This document shows, piece after piece, positions 9,197 through 17,206 of a stretch of DNA of 46,400 nt. The stretch lies in assembly GCA_903884435.1 (NCBI GenBank), contig CAISEY010000156.1, forward strand, positions 1-46,400, given 5' to 3'. The notes under the pieces were generated by a model. It saw only the letters and a list, made by a program, of their open reading frames with translations. It did not search any database and was not told the DNA's origin. Both the position numbers and the translations under genes were made by a program. This stretch comes from an uncultured Hyphomicrobiales bacterium. GTDB taxonomy: Bacteria > Pseudomonadota > Alphaproteobacteria > Rhizobiales > Beijerinckiaceae. Numbering within the stretch: the first letter of the stretch is position 1; each line of letters opens with the position of its first letter.

Positions 9197-9928
9197 TCAG
9201 TCAAGCGGCATGTCCGACAGCAATTGTCCGTAGCCCTCGACGGGCTGGCGAACGTTGAGTCGCCGCTGGATTTCCCAGCTGCGCGTGCAGATGGGGTGGA
9301 TGACGGGAACGCCAAGGTCTTCCTCCAGAGCCTCGATGACTTCCATCACGCGCCAGCCGGAGCCGAGCAGATAGAGCGCGTCCGCCTTCTTGTGGCGCAG
9401 GAAGGCTTTCTTGACGTGGGCGTAGACCTCGTAGGGCGAAAGTTGTCCCACGTCCGCGAAGGGCACGTCGAGTCCTTCCATGCCCTTCACGTCGAAGCCG
9501 GCCTGACGAAAATAATCGGCGAACATGTCGTTGATCGGCCCGGTGAAATAGGTGGCGCCGACGAAGCTCTTCACGTCCATCGCCCGCATGGCGCGCACGT
9601 GATTGGAGCCGGACGTGAACATGCCGATTCCGTATTTGTCCTCCCACTTCCTGATCAGCGCGGTCTCGCCTTCGTAGCCGAGCAGCATGAAGGGGGGCGC
9701 GCCCTCGGGATGGATCACGTCGCATTTGGCTTCCGCGAGGCGGGCGACCAGGGGCTCGTAGGGCTCCGCCGCGCGCTTGAACTCGTCGACCGTGCCCTTG
9801 CGGATGTCGAGGAACAGCGGCAGCAGGCACACGCCCTCGGGAAGAATGCGGATCAATTCCTCGATGCCGCCGGGACGCATCGTCGGCTTCACGCATCCCA
9901 CGACGCCGCGCCAGCTTGTATAGGCCAT
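9197..9928 (-). CDS. Asp/Glu racemase-superfamily protein (maleate isomerase/arylmalonate decarboxylase-like), catalytic cysteines absent
   Basis: Protein of 243 residues with the two-lobed pattern of the Asp/Glu/hydantoin racemase superfamily. Enzymes of this fold use one or two cysteines, one per lobe, as acid/base or nucleophile. Here the first-lobe site reads CDVIHPEGAPPFMLLG and the second-lobe site reads ALYLLGSGWRVMEVI; at the usual Cys positions there are Gly/Ala and Ser. The four cysteines present lie outside these loops. The paralogue at 17207-17941 has the same substitutions, so this is a group feature, not a chance mutation. A decarboxylase, isomerase or non-catalytic ligand-binding role are all possible. 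First gene of a three-gene operon, with a GAGGAGG ribosome site. Confidence 0.78.
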   Translation of the reverse strand: MAYTSWRGVVGCVKPTMRPGGIEELIRILPEGVCLLPLFLDIRKGTVDEFKRAAEPYEPLVARLAEAKCDVIHPEGAPPFMLLGYEGETALIRKWEDKYGIGMFTSGSNHVRAMRAMDVKSFVGATYFTGPINDMFADYFRQAGFDVKGMEGLDVPFADVGQLSPYEVYAHVKKAFLRHKKADALYLLGSGWRVMEVIEALEEDLGVPVIHPICTRSWEIQRRLNVRQPVEGYGQLLSDMPLD

Positions 9929-9955
9929 TCGTTCCTCCTCGATTTCGCTGGAGCG

Positions 9956-9984
9956 ACGTTAGGCAAAGGACGCGCGCGCCGCAA
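9956..9984 (-). promoter_or_regulatory. Candidate promoter for the racemase-like/TctC/thioesterase operon
   Basis: Minus strand TTGCGG (9979-9984), 17-base spacer, TAACGT (9956-9961), 28 bases before the start codon at 9928, in the divergent gap 9929-10112. Confidence 0.4.
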
Positions 9985-10028
9985 CTCTCGCCGCGCGTAA
10001 AAATTCAGCCGGAACTCCGGGCGCGGGC

Positions 10029-10056
10029 TCCACAAACGCAAATCCCCCGCTATAGT
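10029..10056 (+). promoter_or_regulatory. Candidate promoter for the dienelactone hydrolase/GST operon
   Basis: TCCACA (10029-10034), 16-base spacer, TATAGT (10051-10056), about 55 bases before the start. The -10 box is good, the -35 box weak. Confidence 0.35.
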
Positions 10057-10112
10057 CCGCGGCGGAGCGGGCGCGGGGACGCGCCGGGCGAGACGAGGGA
10101 GACGTGCCAGTG

Positions 10113-10856
10113 ATGTATCGCGATCTGATCTGCCAGGAAATCAAGTTCAAGGGCCACAACGGCGACGAATGCACCGCCTATTACGCGCGCCCCGCGGGCA
10201 ATGGACCCTTCCCGGGCGTCGCCTTCATCCATCACATTCCCGGCTGGAACGAGATCTGCATCGAGACGGTTCGCCGTTTCGCCCATCATGGCTACGCCTG
10301 CGTCAGCAACAATCTCTATTCGCGCCTCGGGGAGGGCGACGCCGACGACATCGGGGCGCGCGCCCGCGCGGAAGGCGGCGTTTCCGACGAGCAGTTCCTC
10401 GGCGATTTCAGCGGCGCCATCGACTGGTTGCGCGCCCGGCCGGAGTCCAACAAAAAGGTCGGCATCATCGGCTATTGCTCCGGCGGCCGGCAGAGCTATC
10501 TGGCGGGCTGTCGTCTGCCGAACATCCAGGCGGTCGTGGATTGCTGGGGCGGGCGCGTCATGGTGAAAGACCCGGGCGCGCTCAACGCGCGGCAGCCCGT
10601 GGCGCCGATCGACTTCACGAAAGACCTCAAGGCGCCGCTGCTCGGCATCTTCGGCAACGACGACAAGGAGCCGGATCCCGATCAGGTCAACAAGACCGAG
10701 GAAATTCTCAAGAGCCTCGGCAAGACATACGAGTTCCATCGCTACGACGGCGCCGGCCACGCCTTCTTCGACTGGAGCCGCGCGAGCTACCGCGCCGAAC
10801 AGGCTATGGACGCCTGGAAAAAAATTCTCGCCTTCTACGGCAAGCACCTCGCCTGA
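10113..10856 (+). CDS. Dienelactone hydrolase-family enzyme
   Basis: Cytosolic hydrolase of 247 residues (250 if translation starts at the GTG at 10104; the GAGGGAG ribosome site is better spaced for 10113). The triad of dienelactone hydrolases is visible: Cys122 in GYCSGGR, Asp183 or Asp184 in FGNDDKEPD, and His216 in GAGHAFFDW. The use of Cys instead of Ser in G-x-C-x-G-G is the hallmark of this family, which opens dienelactones formed in (chloro)catechol ortho-cleavage but also acts on other esters. First of four co-directional genes, followed by a DUF6295 gene and two GSTs. Confidence 0.88.
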   Translation: MYRDLICQEIKFKGHNGDECTAYYARPAGNGPFPGVAFIHHIPGWNEICIETVRRFAHHGYACVSNNLYSRLGEGDADDIGARARAEGGVSDEQFLGDFSGAIDWLRARPESNKKVGIIGYCSGGRQSYLAGCRLPNIQAVVDCWGGRVMVKDPGALNARQPVAPIDFTKDLKAPLLGIFGNDDKEPDPDQVNKTEEILKSLGKTYEFHRYDGAGHAFFDWSRASYRAEQAMDAWKKILAFYGKHLA

Positions 10857-10876
10857 GGCGGCCGGAGGACGTTTCC

Positions 10877-11176
10877 ATGTGTTCCTACATCACGGAAAAG
10901 GCGAACATCTTCGGCAGCGCCAAGGGGCGTTCGGGCTGGATGGCGGTGGACACGGCGGTGGTCTATTACGACCACCCCACCCATGTTCAGCTCGATCACG
11001 CGCTGAACATCGACATCGTCAATTCGCGCACGCACGAGCGCGTCGCGATTGAACTGTCGGCGGCCTCGGCGCGCGAACTCGTCGCGCGCATCCAGGCGGC
11101 GCTCGACTCGGGCGAGGCGATCCACCTCGGCTCGGGCGAGGCGGACCCGCTCTTCGCGACAGGAGCCCCGGCATGA
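10877..11176 (+). CDS. DUF6295-family protein
   Basis: Small cytosolic protein of 99 residues with no signal peptide or membrane segment. It begins MCSYITEKANIFGSAKG and contains a conserved-looking YYDHPTHVQLDHALNIDIVN segment and ELSAASARELV near the end; this pattern matches DUF6295 as I recall it. No function is known for the family. The start has a GGAGG site eight bases upstream, and its TGA overlaps the next ATG as ATGA, so it is translationally coupled to the GST gene that follows. Cys2 and the three His of the central strand region could bind a metal or a thiol compound, which is a guess. Confidence 0.75.
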   Translation: MCSYITEKANIFGSAKGRSGWMAVDTAVVYYDHPTHVQLDHALNIDIVNSRTHERVAIELSAASARELVARIQAALDSGEAIHLGSGEADPLFATGAPA

Positions 11177-11868
11177 CCATCGAGATGCACGATCTCGCGG
11201 GCGCCAATCCGGACGTCCGCTTCAGCCCGTTTTGCTGGCGCGCGCGCATGGCGCTCGCCCACAAGGGGCTCGACGTGAAGACGATTCCCTGGCGCTTCTC
11301 CGACAAGGAGACGATCGCCTTCTCCGGCCAGGGGCTCGTGCCGGTGATCCGCGACGGCGGCAAGGTCGTTCACGACAGCTGGGCCATCGCCGAATATCTC
11401 GACGAGGCCTATCCGGAGCAGCCCGGATTGATGGACGGGCCGCAGGGCAGGGCGCTGGCGAGTTTCGCGCGGCACTACGCGCAATCGGTCATCAATCCCG
11501 TCGCGCTGAAGGCGGTGTTGCTCGACATTTACAATTGCCTCGACGAGGGCGACAAAAAGTACTTTCGCGACTCCCGCGAAAAGCGGGTGGGCATGACGCT
11601 CGAGGCCTTCACCGCCACGCCGGACGCGGCCTTCGCGGCGATGAAGACGGCGGTCGCCACCCTGCGCGCCGTCGTGCAGGGGCAGCCCTTCATTCACGGC
11701 GACCAGCCGGCTTTCGGCGATTATTGCGTGTTCGGCACGTTCATGTGGGCGCGCAACGTTTCGAAGGTGAAGTTGCTGGCGGAGGACGATCCGGTTCACG
11801 CCTGGCGCGAGCGGATGCTCGATTTGTTCGACGGCCTCGCGCGAAAGTCGCCCGGCGTCGGCGCGTGA
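11173..11868 (+). CDS. Glutathione S-transferase, LigE beta-etherase-like
   Basis: Protein of 231 residues with an N-terminal thioredoxin-like domain (about 1-85) and a helical C-terminal domain. The glutathione-site segment is RFSPFCWRARMALAHKGLD, followed by LVPVIRDGGKVVHDSWAIAEYLDE. The motifs match the LigE-type beta-etherases and related fungal-like GSTs, including GDQPAFGDYCVFGTFMWAR and LDLFDGLAR near the end. LigE enzymes cleave beta-aryl ether bonds of lignin dimers with glutathione; a substrate of that type fits the aromatic-catabolic surroundings but is not proved. Its ATG overlaps the stop of the DUF6295 gene. Confidence 0.85.
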   Translation: MTIEMHDLAGANPDVRFSPFCWRARMALAHKGLDVKTIPWRFSDKETIAFSGQGLVPVIRDGGKVVHDSWAIAEYLDEAYPEQPGLMDGPQGRALASFARHYAQSVINPVALKAVLLDIYNCLDEGDKKYFRDSREKRVGMTLEAFTATPDAAFAAMKTAVATLRAVVQGQPFIHGDQPAFGDYCVFGTFMWARNVSKVKLLAEDDPVHAWRERMLDLFDGLARKSPGVGA

Positions 11869-11889
11869 TCCGAAACACGGGAGGACGAG

Positions 11890-12603
11890 ATGATCGAACT
11901 GCATTACTGGCCGACCTCGAACGGGCAAAAAATTTCGATGGCGCTCGAGGAGATGGGCTTGCCCTATGAAATCCACGCCGTGAACATCGGCAAGGGCGAG
12001 CAGTTCAGGCCGGAGTTCATCGCGATCTCCCCGAACAACCGCATCCCCGCGATCATCGATCGCGATCCGCCGGGCGGCGGCGCGCCGCTTTCGATTTTCG
12101 AATCGGGCGCCATCCTCGTCTATCTCGCGGAGAAGAGCGGCAAGTTCATGCCGAAGGACATTCGCGGACGCAGCGAGGTTCTGCAATGGCTGTTCTGGCA
12201 GGTGGGCGGGCTCGGCCCCATGGCCGGGCAGAAAGGGCACTTCCTGCACAGCGCGCCGGAGCCGATTCCCTACGCCATCGACCGCTACACGAAGGAGACC
12301 GACCGGCTTCTCGGCGTGCTCGACCGCCGGCTCGCCGGGCGCGACTTCATTTGCGGCGATTATTCCATCGCGGACATGGCCAGCTATCCCTGGACGTTCT
12401 CGCAACAAAAGCGCGAACCGGACATCCTCGCGACTTTCGCCAACGTGAAGCGCTGGGTCGAGGCGATCAGGGCGCGGCCGGCGACGGTCGCCGCCTACGC
12501 GAAGGGCGAGCCGCTGACGGCGCAGCCGGTGAGCGAGGGGGAGCGCAAGCGCAATCTCTATGGACAGACGGCCGCCAATGTCGCGGCGCGCCTTGGCGGT
12601 TAA
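11890..12603 (+). CDS. Glutathione S-transferase, YfcG/YghU (Nu)-like
   Basis: Protein of 237 residues. The N-terminal domain reads MIELHYWPTSNGQKISMALEE, with the TSNGQK loop that replaces the usual catalytic Tyr/Ser in Ure2p/YfcG-like enzymes, then SPNNRIPAI and the ESGAILVYLAEK segment that binds the glutathione gamma-glutamyl group. The C-terminal domain has CGDYSIADMASYPW. Such enzymes often act as disulfide-bond reductases with bound GSH. It ends the operon and is preceded by a GGAGG ribosome site. Confidence 0.88.
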   Translation: MIELHYWPTSNGQKISMALEEMGLPYEIHAVNIGKGEQFRPEFIAISPNNRIPAIIDRDPPGGGAPLSIFESGAILVYLAEKSGKFMPKDIRGRSEVLQWLFWQVGGLGPMAGQKGHFLHSAPEPIPYAIDRYTKETDRLLGVLDRRLAGRDFICGDYSIADMASYPWTFSQQKREPDILATFANVKRWVEAIRARPATVAAYAKGEPLTAQPVSEGERKRNLYGQTAANVAARLGG

Positions 12604-12632
12604 CGCCCGATGTAACGCGCGGCTGGCGGCAC

Positions 12633-12661
12633 TTGCCCATCCGCGCGCCATGAACTAGCTT
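12633..12661 (+). promoter_or_regulatory. Candidate promoter of the small membrane-protein operon
   Basis: TTGCCC (12633-12638), 17-base spacer, TAGCTT (12656-12661). It lies 95 bases before the ATG at 12756 in the 152-base gap after the second GST gene; nothing else was found in that gap. Confidence 0.4.
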
Positions 12662-12755
12662 TCGTGCATCGCGGGGAACACGCGGCTGTTCAGATCGCGT
12701 TCCCGCGCCGGACAGGGGACGCGCCAGTCTTGCGCGACGAGGGGAGAGACGCGGC

Positions 12756-13223
12756 ATGACTGAGTATATGCCATATCTGTTTGTCGCTCACGGTCTGTGC
12801 GCCTTCGCGCTGCTGGGCGCCGTCACGCACCAGGTCCTGAGCGTCTGGTGGCCCGTGCGGGGCGGCAACCCGAATTTCATGGCGCGGTTCCGGGCCGTGA
12901 AGGCGGCGAACTACGTCAACGCGATCATCGTCCTCTACATTCTGACGTTTACGTTCGGCTCCATCGTTTACCCCGCCTATCGCATCGGCGCGCGCGTCTA
13001 CATGGAAAATCTCAAGATGAGCGCGGTGGTCGGCTCGTTCGAGATGAAGGAACATCTAGTCACCTTCGGCCTCGGCCTGCTGGCGCCCTACTGGTTCTAC
13101 TGGCGGCAACCCATGCAGCCGGGACACGAACTGACTCGCAAGATGCTGGTTTTGCTGCTCGCCCTGTTCGTCTGGACGGCGTTTCTGACGGGCTATGTTC
13201 TCAACAACATCCGGGGGGTCTGA
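12756..13223 (+). CDS. Small integral membrane protein, four predicted helices, unknown function
   Basis: Protein of 155 residues with hydrophobic stretches at about 7-30, 52-75, 98-115 and 130-150. His residues lie in or near helices (H12 and H25 in the first, one in KEHLVTFG near the third), and a charged loop RIGARVYMENLKMS lies between the second and third. I do not recognise the family. The arrangement of histidines could suit haem b binding, but no diagnostic motif is present. It is one base from the next gene (TGAGATG), and the three genes 12756-14008 form one unit. Confidence 0.75.
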   Translation: MTEYMPYLFVAHGLCAFALLGAVTHQVLSVWWPVRGGNPNFMARFRAVKAANYVNAIIVLYILTFTFGSIVYPAYRIGARVYMENLKMSAVVGSFEMKEHLVTFGLGLLAPYWFYWRQPMQPGHELTRKMLVLLLALFVWTAFLTGYVLNNIRGV

Positions 13224-13224
13224 G

Positions 13225-13572
13225 ATGAATTTCTCTCGCGCGTTTCCCGCCTTTTCCGTCGGTTTCGGCGTCGTCTATCTCGCGTCGATGTATTTTCATC
13301 CGGCGCTGACCCTGTTCACTTACGTGCCGCGCACGGGCCAGTGGATGAAGGGCGCCCAGGGCGCGGCCGAACTCGCCCGCGCGGCGCCGGGCATGTACTG
13401 GTATTCGTGGCTCGCGACGGGCCTCATGGCCGGACTTGCGTGCGGAGCCATCGCGCTCGCGACGCCGGAGAACATTCGCAACAAGGTCTGGTCGGGCTGG
13501 GTCTGGGTCGCGCCTGTGGCGCTGACCGTGATTCTGACGTATATCGAACGCACCTGGTTCGGCTTCAAATAA
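13225..13572 (+). CDS. Small integral membrane protein, unknown function
   Basis: Protein of 115 residues with three hydrophobic stretches, about 5-30, 58-78 and 88-108, and a polar loop PRTGQWMKGAQGAAELARAAPG between the first two. The start at 13225 follows GGGGGGTCTGAG and immediately follows the stop of the preceding gene; an ATG ten codons upstream would lie inside that gene and is less likely. I do not recognise a family. It probably forms a complex with the preceding membrane protein. Confidence 0.72.
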   Translation: MNFSRAFPAFSVGFGVVYLASMYFHPALTLFTYVPRTGQWMKGAQGAAELARAAPGMYWYSWLATGLMAGLACGAIALATPENIRNKVWSGWVWVAPVALTVILTYIERTWFGFK

Positions 13573-13600
13573 GCACGGACGGGGCGGGATGGAGACGCAC

Positions 13601-14008
13601 ATGCGCGACGCACTGTTTCGATTGTCATTCGCCGCTGTTCTGGCGTTCGGGCTCGCCGCGGCGAGCGGCGGGACGGCTTTCGCGGGCGGCGGCTCCTTCG
13701 ACAGCATGGACGACGACGACGCGGACGCCGGTCCCGCCTATGTCGGCGACGTCAAGGACAAGAGCGGCAATCCCATCGCCGACGCCAAGATTTCCGTCAC
13801 GGTGAAGGCGTTCAACTCCAGCCTGATCCTGCGCGCCGACGACCAGGGACATTTCCACGTCAAGGGTTTCGACAAAAGCGTCAATCCCGACGAGGTCGAG
13901 ATCGGTTGCAGCATGGACGGCTACAAGTCCTTCGCGCTGAACCGCGAGCGGGCGGGAACGGAGCCGAATTCGCCGGTCGAGATCGTGTGCCTGCTCGAAA
14001 AGCAGTGA
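13601..14008 (+). CDS. Secreted protein with carboxypeptidase-regulatory-like beta-sandwich
   Basis: Exported protein of 135 residues. The ATG at 13601 has a GGAG site seven bases upstream and starts a signal peptide (RLSFAAVLAFGLAAASGGTAFA). After an acidic linker (DSMDDDDADAG) comes YVGDVKDKSGNPIADAKISVTVK, the typical first strands of a CarboxypepD_reg/CNA-B-like domain of about 85 residues; C-terminal cysteines in EIGCSMDGY and EIVCLLEK may form a disulfide. An ATG four codons upstream is possible. Such domains work as extracytoplasmic binding or scaffold modules; with the two membrane proteins it may be the periplasmic part of one assembly. Confidence 0.75.
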   Translation: MRDALFRLSFAAVLAFGLAAASGGTAFAGGGSFDSMDDDDADAGPAYVGDVKDKSGNPIADAKISVTVKAFNSSLILRADDQGHFHVKGFDKSVNPDEVEIGCSMDGYKSFALNRERAGTEPNSPVEIVCLLEKQ

Positions 14009-14015
14009 GACCGGC

Positions 14016-14029
14016 GGCGCTTCAGCGCC
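14016..14029. terminator. Small hairpin between convergent genes
   Basis: GGCGC, TTCA loop, GCGCC. It spans the 13-base gap between the secreted-protein stop (14008) and the receptor stop (14022) and overlaps the latter. Five base pairs only, so termination is uncertain. Confidence 0.3.
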
Positions 14030-15020
14030 CGAGACCGATTTTCAGATAGCGCGTGTCGACAAGCTGGTCGAGCGAGGGAGCGGCGCCGGCGATGACCCCG
14101 CCATCGCGCATGAACCCGATCACCCGCTCCAGCCCCTCCATGCTGATTTCGCCTTCCATCGGAAGGACATGCCTTTCCGGCTTGAAGAAGAGATCGAGCG
14201 TCGCGAAGGCTGAATCCTCCGACGATCCCCACCAGTCCTTCATCAGCAAAACCAGCCGTCCGTGGTTTTCGGGATCGCGAATGAATTTGAAACTGTCGCG
14301 CATGGCGCGGACGTAACGCACGAGCGTCTCCTGGTGTTGTTCGGCCCAGCCGCGGCGGGCCGCCGTCACGGTGTAGAGAAATTCCGGCACCGCCTCGCTG
14401 GTCGCGCCAAGCAGGCGAAAGCCCTGGCGTTGCGCGTAAAAATCCTGCGGCTGGCCCAGCGGCACGGCCTCGCAATCATCGTTGACGAGACACTGGAAAC
14501 GCGCCGACGTGCCCTCGATGACGCGAATGTTGAGGTCTTCCTTTTTCACTCCGTGTTTTTCGAAGAGCGCGAGCGTGGCAAGCGATACGCTGCCGGTCAT
14601 GTCCGCCATGCCGATCCTGCGACCCTTCAGCTCGGCGATGCTTTTGTACCAGGGCTTGGCCACGAGGCTGTAGACGGGATTGTTGAACTCGGCGGCGATC
14701 GCGACCGTGTCGGCGCCGCGCATGGCCGCGGTGACGAGGAACGAAGTCGCGACATGCGCCACGTCGGCGTTGCCTTCCCGCAACGCGACGAGGCTCGCTT
14801 CCGCGCCCTCCTCGATGGGCACCATCGTGAAAGCGATGTCGTTTTTCGCGAAAAATCCCAGCTTGTCCGCGACCCGCATGGGCAGCGAGAAAATGCTGCG
14901 CCAGGTCGAGGCGGTTTGCGCGTAACGAAGCGGCAGGGGATCGGCCGCGCGCGCGGGCGCGACCGTGGCGACGAGCGCGAGGACAAACGTGAAACGAGCG
15001 AGCATTGCCGGACTTTCCAT
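14022..15020 (-). CDS. NMT1/SsuA-like periplasmic solute-binding protein
   Basis: ABC-type receptor of 332 residues (327 if the ATG at 15005 is used; neither site has a strong ribosome site). The signal peptide ends APARA, and the mature chain starts ADPLPLRYAQTASTW. Family marks are the LGFFAKNDIAFTMVPIEEGAE segment, ALREGNADVAHVATS, LKGRRIGMADMTGSV and the LNIRVIEGTSARF region. NMT1/THI5-like receptors bind sulfonates, nitrate, pyrimidines or aromatic acids. It closes the second racemase-like operon and has no ABC permease beside it; the nearest one is on the other strand at 18968. Confidence 0.85.
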   Translation of the reverse strand: MESPAMLARFTFVLALVATVAPARAADPLPLRYAQTASTWRSIFSLPMRVADKLGFFAKNDIAFTMVPIEEGAEASLVALREGNADVAHVATSFLVTAAMRGADTVAIAAEFNNPVYSLVAKPWYKSIAELKGRRIGMADMTGSVSLATLALFEKHGVKKEDLNIRVIEGTSARFQCLVNDDCEAVPLGQPQDFYAQRQGFRLLGATSEAVPEFLYTVTAARRGWAEQHQETLVRYVRAMRDSFKFIRDPENHGRLVLLMKDWWGSSEDSAFATLDLFFKPERHVLPMEGEISMEGLERVIGFMRDGGVIAGAAPSLDQLVDTRYLKIGLGR

Positions 15021-15073
15021 GTTGTTTCCGTCGGCGCGAGCATACACGCTGGCGCGCGCGGCGCCCATGATCG

Positions 15074-16123
15074 TCAGTCGCCGGCGATCCGCGAATAGCG
15101 CGCGATCACGTCCTTCGGCGTGGCCGCGGCCCTGATCACGAGGGCGCGGACCGCGTCGCCGTCGATGGGCGAGAGTTCGAGGCCGAGCTGTTTCGCGCCC
15201 TCGACGAAGGCCGGATCCTTCATCGTCGCCATGAAGGCGGTTTGCAGCGCCTTCGCGCGGTCGGCGGGAACGCCGGGCGGCGCGACATAGGGCAGGGCGC
15301 TGAAGAAGGGCAATTCCGCGAATTCCACCATCGCCAGCGACTCCGCGTCCTTCGCGAGTTCGCGGCCCGTTGGCGCGTCGGCGAGTTCCGGCAGGCGCGT
15401 CGCGCGCCCGAATTGCACCAGCGCGCGCACGCGCTTTTCCGCCCACATGGCGGGCTGGCCGGCGCGCAGCGCGGACAGACCGATCACCTGGCCGTCGAGC
15501 TCGCCGGTTTGCATGGCGAGGAACATGGGCGCCGCGCCCGTGTAACCGCGCACGACGCGGACGTTGAGGCCAAGCACTTCCTTCGCCAGGGTCGCGAAGG
15601 TGAGATTGGTGGTGCCGGGATTCATGCCTCCGAGCGTCAGCGTCACGCCGGAGGGGCCGAGGTCGGCGACGGTTTTCGCGGGATGCGTCGCGTTGACGGC
15701 CATGATGTAGGCGTCGTCGGCGTAGGAGGAGATCGAGCCGAGCCAGGTGAAGCGCGCCGGATCGTATTTCGCGTTGGGGTCGCCGAGGATGGCGACCTGG
15801 GGCGCGCCGCGGTCGAGAATGGCGATCACCGATCCGTCCTTCTCGGCGGAATTGTACATGCGGTTGGCGCCGACGACGCCGGCCCCGCCGGGAATGTTCT
15901 GCGCGACGATCGCGGGATTGCCGGGAATGTACTTGCCGAGATGCCGGGCGAGGAGGCGGCTGGCGAGATCGTTGACGCCGCCGGGGGCCGCCGGGATCGT
16001 CATGGTGACGGTGCGGCCCTTGTAGAATTGCTCGACGCCCTGCGCGCGCGCCGCGGCGTTTCCGGCGCAGAGGGCCGCCGCGAGGACCAGGCCGCGCGAG
16101 AAGGGCTTCGTTGTCGCGGGCAT
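15074..16123 (-). CDS. TctC/Bug-family periplasmic receptor (FYKGR type), third gene of the second racemase-like operon
   Basis: Protein of 349 residues. The start at 16123 has GGAGG five bases upstream; an ATG at 16141 overlapping the previous stop is less well placed. The signal peptide ends NAAARA and the mature chain starts QGVEQFYKGRTVTMTIP. The pocket motif is PAAPGGVNDLASRLLARH, and the second-lobe motif is VRGYTGAAPMFLAMQTGELDGQ. It is more like its neighbour at 16138 and the receptor at 8146 than the VADFY-type receptors further on. It has no cysteines outside the signal peptide, unlike the other subgroup. Confidence 0.87.
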   Translation of the reverse strand: MPATTKPFSRGLVLAAALCAGNAAARAQGVEQFYKGRTVTMTIPAAPGGVNDLASRLLARHLGKYIPGNPAIVAQNIPGGAGVVGANRMYNSAEKDGSVIAILDRGAPQVAILGDPNAKYDPARFTWLGSISSYADDAYIMAVNATHPAKTVADLGPSGVTLTLGGMNPGTTNLTFATLAKEVLGLNVRVVRGYTGAAPMFLAMQTGELDGQVIGLSALRAGQPAMWAEKRVRALVQFGRATRLPELADAPTGRELAKDAESLAMVEFAELPFFSALPYVAPPGVPADRAKALQTAFMATMKDPAFVEGAKQLGLELSPIDGDAVRALVIRAAATPKDVIARYSRIAGD

Positions 16124-16137
16124 CGGGCCTCCGTCGT

Positions 16138-17190
16138 TCATTCGCGTCCGCGCGAAACGATGTTCACGTAACGCTCGATGACCTCCTTCGGCGTCGCGGC
16201 CATGCGGGCGACGAGGGCGCGCACGCCATCTCCATCGACCGGCGTGATCTCGAACCCGGCCTTGCGCGCGTCCTCGAGAAACAGCGGGTCTTTCACCATG
16301 TCCATGAACGCCTTGCGCAGGGCGGCGGCGCGTTCGGGCGGAACGTCCGGCGGCGCGACGAAGGGCAGCGCCATGAAGAAGGAGATTTCGGCGAATTCCA
16401 TCATCGACAGGGCGGCGGGATCGGACACGAGCTCGCGCGCCGTCGGCACGTCGGGGAATTCCTCGAGCCGCGTGCGGCGGGCGAATTGCAGCAGCGGCCG
16501 CAGTTGTCCGCTGTTCCACAGGGCCGGCTGCGCGCCGCGCGCCGAGCCCATGCCGATGACCTGGCCATCGAGCTCGCCCGATTGCATGGCGAGGAACATC
16601 GGCGCGCCGCCGTTGTAGCCGCGCACGATCTGCACGGGCAGTTTCAGGAGATCGCGCGCGAGAATCGCGAAGGTGAGATTGGTGGAGCCCGGCTTGTCGC
16701 CGCCAAGCCGCACGAGCGCGCCGGGCTTTTTCAGATCGTCGAGCGTTTTCGCGGGATGGCGATCCATCACCAGCATCAGATAGGCGTCGTTTTCGTAGGA
16801 CGAGAGCGACCCGATCCAGGTGAATTTCAGCGGATCGTATTTGGCGTTGGGGTCGCCCTCGTAGGGCAGTTGCGGCGTGCCGCGCTCCATGATGGCGATG
16901 GTCGCGCCGTCGCGGTCCATCGTGTTGTAGAGGCGGTTGGCGACGAGCATGCCGCCGGCGTCGGGGATATTTTGCGCGACGACGGCGGGATTGCCGGGGA
17001 TGAAGCGGCCAAGATGGCGCGAGAGCAGACGCGCGTTGTGGTCGTAATTGCCGCCGGGCGAGGTCGGGATGACGAGATGGATCGTCCGGCCCCTGTAGAA
17101 TTGCTCGACGCTCTGGGCGCGCGCCGCGGCGCCCGCCGCGAGGAGGCAGAGCGCCGCGCCGGCGGCCGTGAAAAAGCGACCGGTCTTCAT
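16138..17190 (-). CDS. TctC/Bug-family periplasmic receptor (FYRGR type), second gene of the second racemase-like operon
   Basis: Protein of 350 residues with a signal peptide ending AAARA and mature start QSVEQFYRGRTIHLVIP. The first pocket loop is PTSPGGNYDHNARLL, with NYDH replacing the VND of its two closest relatives, so its ligand or its orientation may differ. The second-lobe motif is VRGYNGGAPMFLAMQSGELD. It lies 16 bases after the racemase-like gene and runs into the next receptor with no more than a 14-base gap. Paired adjacent receptors suggest uptake of two related acids, or stereoisomers, by one route. Confidence 0.87.
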   Translation of the reverse strand: MKTGRFFTAAGAALCLLAAGAAARAQSVEQFYRGRTIHLVIPTSPGGNYDHNARLLSRHLGRFIPGNPAVVAQNIPDAGGMLVANRLYNTMDRDGATIAIMERGTPQLPYEGDPNAKYDPLKFTWIGSLSSYENDAYLMLVMDRHPAKTLDDLKKPGALVRLGGDKPGSTNLTFAILARDLLKLPVQIVRGYNGGAPMFLAMQSGELDGQVIGMGSARGAQPALWNSGQLRPLLQFARRTRLEEFPDVPTARELVSDPAALSMMEFAEISFFMALPFVAPPDVPPERAAALRKAFMDMVKDPLFLEDARKAGFEITPVDGDGVRALVARMAATPKEVIERYVNIVSRGRE

Positions 17191-17206
17191 CGTGAACTCC
17201 CGCGGG

